A stretch of DNA of 64,000 nucleotides, taken from Candidatus Krumholzibacteriota bacterium. Lineage in GTDB: Bacteria; Krumholzibacteriota; Krumholzibacteriia; JAJRXK01. The notes beneath the pieces were generated by a model. It saw only the letters and a program-made list of their open reading frames with translations, was not told where the DNA came from and ran no database searches. The position numbers were made by a program, and so were the translations under genes. The first letter of the stretch is position 1; each line of letters starts with the position of its first letter. Below, piece by piece: positions 58,952-64,000 of the stretch. Location: assembly GCA_029262065.1 (NCBI GenBank), contig JAJDAC010000027.1:434001-498000 (forward strand), read 5' to 3'.

Positions 58952-61350
58952 CCCTTCAAAACTCTCGCCAACTCATAGACAAGATTGAAGAGGCCACCGC
59001 TCGTCGCGAGCGAATCCTCACGGCTACCTCCGCCGACAGCAAGTTTCGCGCGGAGCACTTTTGTGGGCTGATTGCAGCGGGCATTTTCGATGCCGCGACC
59101 GACTACCTAGATCGACTCGCAGGAGACTCTAAGGGCTTTGTACAAAGGTCCTCGGATTCGGTCGTCTGGAGTCTTGCATGTCTCTTGTACGAAACGAAGA
59201 AGTGGTCGACTCTCGACCAACTTCGAGGACTGCTCAGCGGCCGATCGGATTCCATTCGCTGGAGGGTCCATGTTCGATGTTTGTGGGCCCAGTATAGAGA
59301 GTCGGGGTTTGAAGGCACTACGTTGAAATTAGACGCACCGTCGCAGCTCTCGCAAGAAGCGCTTGCGGACTGGAGCCACTGGCGTGCGTATCAAGCGTAT
59401 CGACAAGACGGGGATTCCGTCCGGGCGATTCACTTGCTAGAACCTGCGATCGGCATTTATCGACTCTCAGGTGAGCATACGGGTCTAATTCGTTGTCTAA
59501 TCCTACGATCGATGCTTCATCGAAACGCCGGTCTTCTCGCATCATCGACAAGAGATGTTGATGAAGCCTTGGCGGTCGCCGAATCATGCGGAAATTTACA
59601 TCTTGCCCGGGAGGCTATGCGCCAGTCTGCGATCGTCTCGTACCGGAGATCTCAGTTTCAATGGTCGGATCTCCTGGCCACTGGAGCAATGGAAATAAAG
59701 GCGGATGGTGCAGACAGTACTATTCCAGCACTTGCAATGATTCGCGCGCGAGTGGCGATGTACCTGTCGAACACTGAAGCTGCCGGCTCTTTCCTTGACC
59801 GCGCAAGGCGTGAACTAAATGCCACGCAGACAAATGCGCGTCTTTGGGCGATTTTGCGTGAGCACGATGGGCTGTTGCATCTCGCAAAACAAGAGCCGCA
59901 AGAAGCGCTTGAGAGCTTCAACGCAGCCGCACAACTACTAGCTGAATGCAAGATTCAGTCATACGAGGCCGCCGAAATTGAGCTTCGCCGTTCCGAAGCC
60001 CTGATCGCGTTGGCAGACTACGCAGCTGCTCTTCGGCATGCCGATGCTGGGCTCGGGCGGTTGGCCGATATCACCGAGGCGCTCGAACGCGGTCATTTGC
60101 TCCGATGCAAGGGCATCGCACTCCACTTTGTCGGTCGTCCGACCGAGGCGGCAGTCCAATTTGTAGCGGCCGAAGCCGAACTGCGGCGCGTAGGCGATCA
60201 CTACGAACTCGGGCGCCTCCTACTCGATAAAGCCGAACTGGGATCCACGTCCGCCGAGAGCAGGGTGGCCGATGCATCCGAGGCGCTCAATATCTTCGAG
60301 CGAATCAAGCTTCCCAACATGGTTGCCCGTGCTACAGATATCCTCGCGTTGGCTCGCATGCGACTCGACCGCGATCGAGCCGTTGAGTCGATAGAGGCGG
60401 ACCTGCACGATTCTCACATCATCGCTGCGTCCGAAAAGACGAAGAGAATCCTGGCCGACTGCGACCAGATCGCGTGCCACGACGGTACGGTCTTGATCAC
60501 TGGTGAAACAGGAGTCGGCAAGGAGATATTCGCGCGGTACGTGCACGACCGTAGCGACCGTTCCGGCAATCAGTTCATCGCTGTCAATTGTGCCGCAATC
60601 CCCGAAACGCTCTTCGAACGCGAGTTCTTCGGAAACAAGAAGGGCGCCTTCACGGGTGCAGACGTTGACCGTCCTGGCCTCGTCCATCTAGCCAACGGTG
60701 GGTCGCTGTTCTTGGATGAAGTTGGCGAAATGCCGCTCTCCATGCAGCCTAAGCTTCTTCGTCTTCTTCAGGAAGGCACGTTTCGGCGCGTAGGAGACGT
60801 CGAAGAATCTCGTGTCGATATTCGATTCATTGCGGCTACGAACGTGTTCCTGAGAAAGCAGGTTGAGCGCAAGGAGTTCAGGGAAGATTTGTTCTATCGC
60901 CTGCGCTGGTTCGAGTACGAAATTCCACCTTTGCGCAAGCGGAAGGCGGATGTGGTTGCACTCATCAAACATGTCCTGAAGCGTGAGAGCAAGAAACACG
61001 GCGTTACCTACTGGATCGACAAGCAGAGCTGGCTGTTGCTGAAGCGGCATACCTGGCCTGGCAACGTGCGAGAGCTGGAGGCCGCAGTTTGTTCCGCTGC
61101 TGCTCGATCCGGTGACGACGGCTGCATCACCGCTCGCGATCTTCCGGCTGAGTTGGCAATTGGAGCGCGCTCCGAGTCGCGTAGGCTTCCACTCCAAAAA
61201 GAACTGGAAGTCCGCGAAAGAGAACTGATTCTCGAAGCCCTTGCCGCTTGTGACTACCAGAGGTCCGACGCCGCGATCGCGCTAGGCATTGGACGCAATA
61301 CACTGTACGAAAAAATGAAAAAGCTGGGGATCAAGCCCGAAAAGCGCTGA
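58948..61350 (+). CDS. TPR-domain sigma-54-dependent activator
   Basis: 800 residues from GTG 58948 (GGGGAGG 9 bases upstream). The first ~470 residues are helical repeats of TPR type (ALADWSHWRAYQAYRQDGDSVRAIHLLEPAIGIYRLSG, AAEIELRRSEALIALADYAAALRHADAGLGRL), taking the place of a receiver or PAS domain. The AAA+ domain follows: GETGVGKE (Walker A), intact GAFTGA, GGSLFLDEVGEM (Walker B), FREDLFYRLRWFEYEIPPLRKRK. A Fis-like HTH ends the protein (SDAAIALGIGRNTLYEKMKKLGI). Loading on sigma-54 is expected. The TPRs may sense a protein or peptide; the coupled secreted protein is a candidate partner or target. Confidence 0.92.
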   Translation: MTLQNSRQLIDKIEEATARRERILTATSADSKFRAEHFCGLIAAGIFDAATDYLDRLAGDSKGFVQRSSDSVVWSLACLLYETKKWSTLDQLRGLLSGRSDSIRWRVHVRCLWAQYRESGFEGTTLKLDAPSQLSQEALADWSHWRAYQAYRQDGDSVRAIHLLEPAIGIYRLSGEHTGLIRCLILRSMLHRNAGLLASSTRDVDEALAVAESCGNLHLAREAMRQSAIVSYRRSQFQWSDLLATGAMEIKADGADSTIPALAMIRARVAMYLSNTEAAGSFLDRARRELNATQTNARLWAILREHDGLLHLAKQEPQEALESFNAAAQLLAECKIQSYEAAEIELRRSEALIALADYAAALRHADAGLGRLADITEALERGHLLRCKGIALHFVGRPTEAAVQFVAAEAELRRVGDHYELGRLLLDKAELGSTSAESRVADASEALNIFERIKLPNMVARATDILALARMRLDRDRAVESIEADLHDSHIIAASEKTKRILADCDQIACHDGTVLITGETGVGKEIFARYVHDRSDRSGNQFIAVNCAAIPETLFEREFFGNKKGAFTGADVDRPGLVHLANGGSLFLDEVGEMPLSMQPKLLRLLQEGTFRRVGDVEESRVDIRFIAATNVFLRKQVERKEFREDLFYRLRWFEYEIPPLRKRKADVVALIKHVLKRESKKHGVTYWIDKQSWLLLKRHTWPGNVRELEAAVCSAAARSGDDGCITARDLPAELAIGARSESRRLPLQKELEVRERELILEALAACDYQRSDAAIALGIGRNTLYEKMKKLGIKPEKR

Positions 61351-61430
61351 TCAACCAGTCGTCGTTCTCGCCGAACCCGTTTGGAACAAGGAGACTTTTC
61401 CGCACCGAAAAAAAGCCGGCCCGCATTCTT

Positions 61431-61462
61431 GTATCAAAAACAAACCTCGCAGCTCTTTCGTG
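61431..61462 (+). promoter_or_regulatory. GTATCA element upstream of 61.5-kb lipoprotein
   Basis: TGTATCA (GTATCA at 61431-61436), 12 bases, then GCAGCTCTTTCGTG. The second half is a weaker match. It lies 69 bases before the ATG, the shortest offset on the plus strand. Confidence 0.45.
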
Positions 61463-61499
61463 CGTTCGAATCAATTGAACCCAAGCACGGAGACCTGCA

Positions 61500-62126
61500 A
61501 TGACAATCACTCGCAGTATCTTTCTCGTCTTGATCGCACTCGCCGCATTCGTTGGGTGTGCTGACAACCCCACCGTTCCCGAGGCCGCCGACAAACGCCA
61601 ACTCCAGTATCTGCCTGGCCAACCATATCCCTACATCCCATGCGACCGGGCTCAGGATGTCATCGACTCGGCGCAGCAGTTGGCGAATCTGGGTGCAGTT
61701 CCCCAGTCCACGGTGAACTTCCTGAAGATCAACAGCAAGAAGCTGTGCAACAACGACACGTTCTACCGCGACGCAGTCACCGGTGTGAGCTGGCAGTTCA
61801 ACCCGGCCAAGGGTGGCGGATCGGTAGATGGCGGCACCTGGACGGTACACAACATCTTCGGCGGGCAAGTCGGTAGTGGTCAGCTGCACATCGTCACCGA
61901 CGCGGGTGGAAACATCACTGGTCACACGGCCTCCGGTGGTGTTCTGCTCGGCGAGGTCGATTCCGAGCAGATCGGTGACACCTGGGAAGAGACCTGCCCC
62001 GATGGATCCACGGTAGAGTGCGGTAGCTTTCAGTTGGAGTTCAGCCAGGGATACTCGTGGCTCATCGAGAACATCCTGAAGACTCCGACCGAAGACATCT
62101 GCGCCGACTGCCCAGTAAGTCCCTGA
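61500..62126 (+). CDS. Cys-containing lipoprotein of unknown function
   Basis: 208 residues from ATG 61500 (GGAG 7 bases upstream). The signal ends in a lipobox, AFVGC (Cys20). The mature part has about seven further cysteines (IPCDRA, KLCNND, ETCPDG, ECGSF, ICADC) and a beta-rich C-terminal half (GGTWTVHNIFGGQVGSGQLHIVTDAGGNITGHTASGGVLLG). This looks like a small beta-domain, but I cannot name a family. It has the GTATCA element upstream and a strong hairpin downstream, and it is convergent with the S8 lipoprotein gene. Confidence 0.75.
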   Translation: MTITRSIFLVLIALAAFVGCADNPTVPEAADKRQLQYLPGQPYPYIPCDRAQDVIDSAQQLANLGAVPQSTVNFLKINSKKLCNNDTFYRDAVTGVSWQFNPAKGGGSVDGGTWTVHNIFGGQVGSGQLHIVTDAGGNITGHTASGGVLLGEVDSEQIGDTWEETCPDGSTVECGSFQLEFSQGYSWLIENILKTPTEDICADCPVSP

Positions 62127-62150
62127 CCCTGGACCCAAACTATGAAACAA

Positions 62151-62183
62151 GAAAGGGGCCGCGTACACCACGCGGCCCCTTTC
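62151..62183. terminator. Strong bidirectional terminator
   Basis: A perfect 14-bp stem (GAAAGGGGCCGCGT/ACGCGGCCCCTTTC) with a 5-base loop lies between two convergent genes. Its terminal GAAA/TTTC pairs help on both strands. Confidence 0.85.
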
Positions 62184-62203
62184 GGCGTTCAACTCCGGGT
62201 AAG

Positions 62204-63508
62204 CTACCGAAGCTGCGTATGCAGCGGACCCTGCGGTACCAGTCCCCGTGCCGTCCGGAACGGATCGATCCTTCCGTACATGCAGGATGTTGTGGGCACC
62301 ACGGACTTCGCATTTTCAATCAACGCATTCAACGCTTCTGTCGGCACCATGCCACCAATCTCCATGATCGTAGCTATGGACCCGGCTACCAATGGTGCGG
62401 CGAACGAAGTCCCCGAGCCAGTGGTTACTCCGGGCGGCATTTGTCCGTAGCCAGGGTAAGCGCTCTCAATGTCCACTCCCGGTGCACCCAACCGAAGGTT
62501 CATTCCAAACCGACTGAATGGTGCGAGGACATCGACCCCGTCCACGGCAATTACTCCAACCACATTGGGACGGGTGGCCAAGGGCGACGGTGGTGGAGCG
62601 ATGGAAACATTCTTGTAGTCGTAGTTGCCCGCCGCGGCCACCACCACGATGCCTCGCTGCTCCAGATCATTCAGAAGGCGATTCACCACCGTAACGTTGT
62701 TGCTGGTGGACATGCTCAGGTTGATGATGTTGATGTGAAGTTCGGGATTCAGTGCCAACACTAGGAATCGCACGAAGTCCTGCAGACTTCCGGTTCCGTT
62801 GTAGTCCAGAATTCGCACGGGCACAATCGTCGCGTCGGGCGCTACTCGCAGCACGCACCCTGCCACGTGGGTGCCATGGCCGAACGCCGGTGCGGCCGCG
62901 GGATTGTCGGGCGGGGGTTCGACCGACCCCAACACGTGAATCGCCGGCTCAAGCAACTGGAGATTGTTTGCCAGCAACGGGTGGCTGCTGTCGACCCCGG
63001 TGTCACCCACCAGAATCCGTACGCGGTTGCCGGTGCCCAACTCGTGCAGCTTGGACAGGCTCAGATGCTCCAAAGCCTGGCTGTGTCGTCCTGGTGTCCA
63101 TTCGCCTTCGTAGAAGCCGAACGTGTAGTCGTTACCTGCGGTGCCCACTCCGTTGTTGGGTGACGCCGCCTGTATATCGGGGTCGGCCACCAGGGCTGAA
63201 ACCGTGTACACGCCTTGCAGTACCGCGTGACGCAGTCCAATGGTCTCCACGATTTCCAGGTCGAAGCTGTCGGCGATCTGCTCGAGGGTTCGCGATCCCG
63301 GCATCGCGAGTCGAACGATGACCTTGCTGGGGTCGACGGGTTCCAACGGCACGAATTGTTGATTGCCGCCCTGCCACACCTGCACCTTGCTTTCGCTGTC
63401 GGAGGGCGGGGGCGTTTCCACGGGCCGGTATTCGCATCCCACGAATCCGAGCACCAGAACGGCAAGAAGTGTGGCGAGAGGTTTCCGTGGAATCATGCGT
63501 CCGATCAT
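62204..63508 (-). CDS. S8 subtilisin-like lipoprotein peptidase
   Basis: 434 residues (ATG 63508 with GGGAG upstream; ATG 63496 possible). The lipobox is GFVGC, Cys25. The catalytic residues are Asp169 (VGDTGVD), His211 (GHGTHVAG), Asn295 and Ser368 (GTSFAAP). The pre-domain includes YTFGFYEGEWTPGRH, as in the other copies, but the acidic insert before His is replaced by a Pro/Ala-rich loop. It is the most classical of the four S8 enzymes in its HGTHVAG motif. It has its own GTATCA element and is divergent from an ECF sigma gene that also has one. Confidence 0.93.
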   Translation of the reverse strand: MIGRMIPRKPLATLLAVLVLGFVGCEYRPVETPPPSDSESKVQVWQGGNQQFVPLEPVDPSKVIVRLAMPGSRTLEQIADSFDLEIVETIGLRHAVLQGVYTVSALVADPDIQAASPNNGVGTAGNDYTFGFYEGEWTPGRHSQALEHLSLSKLHELGTGNRVRILVGDTGVDSSHPLLANNLQLLEPAIHVLGSVEPPPDNPAAAPAFGHGTHVAGCVLRVAPDATIVPVRILDYNGTGSLQDFVRFLVLALNPELHINIINLSMSTSNNVTVVNRLLNDLEQRGIVVVAAAGNYDYKNVSIAPPPSPLATRPNVVGVIAVDGVDVLAPFSRFGMNLRLGAPGVDIESAYPGYGQMPPGVTTGSGTSFAAPLVAGSIATIMEIGGMVPTEALNALIENAKSVVPTTSCMYGRIDPFRTARGLVPQGPLHTQLR

Positions 63509-63550
63509 ATATCAGGCTCCCGTTATGGTGTGAGACGTTCGCACCGCCCG

Positions 63551-63580
63551 GGTAAGAGCAGCCAGGGCCAATTCTGATAC
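63551..63580 (-). promoter_or_regulatory. GTATCA element upstream of S8 lipoprotein gene (63 kb)
   Basis: Read on the minus strand: TGTATCA (63580-63575), 12 bases, then GCTGCTCTTACC. The first half is exact, the second half partial. It is about 66 bases before the ATG. Confidence 0.4.
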
Positions 63581-63617
63581 AAAAATTGTGAAATGGTCAC
63601 TTTTTTCGGGTTTCTGA

Positions 63618-63651
63618 GTATCAGAATTGGGGTAGGTGGCCCTTGTAGCGT
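63618..63651 (+). promoter_or_regulatory. GTATCA element upstream of ECF sigma gene
   Basis: AGTATCA (GTATCA at 63618-63623), 12 bases, then GTGGCCCTTGTAGCGTC. It is 60 bases before the ATG. The first 6 bases of its 12-base spacer (GAATTG) are the same as in the divergent copy, giving GTATCAGAATTG in both. A sigma gene carrying the element fits autoregulation. Confidence 0.45.
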
Positions 63652-63677
63652 CACCCAGCTATCGCAGAGGTCTACCC

Positions 63678-64000
63678 ATGAGCTACGATATGAACCGAAC
63701 GCCAGCTTCCCAAAGCCCAGACGCGGCGCGGCCCAGTGCCAAACCATTACGCCGCCGCGGGCCACTTCCTTTGCCCAGCTCCCCCGCGCCCATGGACACC
63801 GAACGCTCCGATTCCGATCTGGTCGCCGCGTGTCGCGAGGGTAACGAACGTGCGTGGGAGCAGTTGGTACTTCGCTACCAGGGGCTGGTGTATTCCACCG
63901 CCGTGGAGGCGGGACTCACCCACGACGACTCGGCCGACGTGTTTCAGCACGTTTGGACCGAGTTCTACCGATCCCTGCCCCGCTTTCGCCATGCTATCAC
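63678..64000 (+). CDS. ECF-type RNA polymerase sigma factor, 3' end outside window
   Basis: 107 residues are visible. The first ~40 residues are a Pro/Arg-rich extension from ATG 63678 (AGAGG upstream); ATG 63792 (MDTERSDSD) would give a classical-length protein. Region 2 is complete: SDLVAACREGNERAWEQLVLRYQGLVYSTAVEAGLTHDDSADVFQHVWTEFYRSLPRFRHA, with the usual core-binding and -10-recognition helices. Region 4 lies outside. It is divergent from an S8 lipoprotein gene, and both have GTATCA elements, so it is a candidate for the sigma factor that reads that element. Confidence 0.85.
   Translation, partial: MSYDMNRTPASQSPDAARPSAKPLRRRGPLPLPSSPAPMDTERSDSDLVAACREGNERAWEQLVLRYQGLVYSTAVEAGLTHDDSADVFQHVWTEFYRSLPRFRHAI

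Overview
The window is GC-rich and gene-dense. It carries many lipoproteins and secreted beta-propeller or beta-helix proteins, and two large secreted proteins end in the FlgD-like 'NPFNPST ... GxxVxSGxYxYRL' sorting domain typical of uncultivated FCB-group lineages (Eisenbacteria, Krumholzibacteria, Latescibacteria-like). Sigma-54 activators, ECF sigma factors, a eukaryote-like kinase, a CHAT protease and an outer-membrane barrel indicate a diderm with elaborate envelope signalling. The lineage is an inference; there is no rRNA or other phylogenetic marker here. I saw no tRNA, CRISPR array, IS element or phage module.

Layout. 0-3.6 kb: a truncated S8 peptidase, a CARDB lipoprotein and an SBBP propeller protein. 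3.7-7.9 kb: a coupled PaaK-like ligase/Acg-type nitroreductase pair and a degenerate sulfatase-fold membrane protein. 7.9-10.9 kb (minus): PAP2 phosphatase, pterin dehydratase, DUF1272 and an HTTM-DCC fusion. 11-14.3 kb: two SMR-like half-transporters and a GT-C-like membrane protein. 14.4-21.4 kb: a thioredoxin with a small Cys peptide, a double PARP-type zinc-finger protein, a pair of small secreted four-cysteine proteins ('KKC family'), an SdpC-SdpA-SdpB operon and an S8 lipoprotein peptidase. 21.7-34 kb: one giant surface protein of about 4,076 residues. 34-45.5 kb: lipoproteins, propellers, a CHY zinc finger, a second KKC pair followed by a DUF1573 protein, a beta-helix protein with a broken sorting-domain fragment, and DUF4126. 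45.5-51 kb (minus): an ECF sigma / Ser-Thr kinase / TPR-CHAT protease operon. 51-52.4 kb: another S8 lipoprotein. 52.4-58 kb: a four-gene redox/hydrolase operon divergent from a PAS sigma-54 activator. 58-61.4 kb: two small secreted GDPDGG peptides and a TPR sigma-54 activator. 61.5-64 kb: a lipoprotein, a fourth S8 lipoprotein and a truncated ECF sigma factor.

The most interesting signal is a set of linked parts. Two copies of a two-gene cassette encode secreted proteins with an invariant C-x5-C-x6-C-x15-C module. One copy sits directly upstream of a complete sdpCAB-like (sporulation-delaying-protein type) toxin operon. A recurring upstream element, (T/C)GTATCA-N12-G(A/G)CGCCCAT(A/C)TTC, precedes both cassettes, sdpC, three S8 lipoprotein peptidases, two other lipoproteins and an ECF sigma gene. 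I infer an extracytoplasmic-function regulon that exports Cys-rich proteins, an SDP-like toxin and surface proteases together.

A second regulatory theme is sigma-54. A good -24/-12 promoter and a 20-bp dyad lie between the PAS activator and the detoxification-like operon. A TPR activator is translationally coupled to one of two paired secreted peptides. All functions are read from motifs by eye; no database search was possible.
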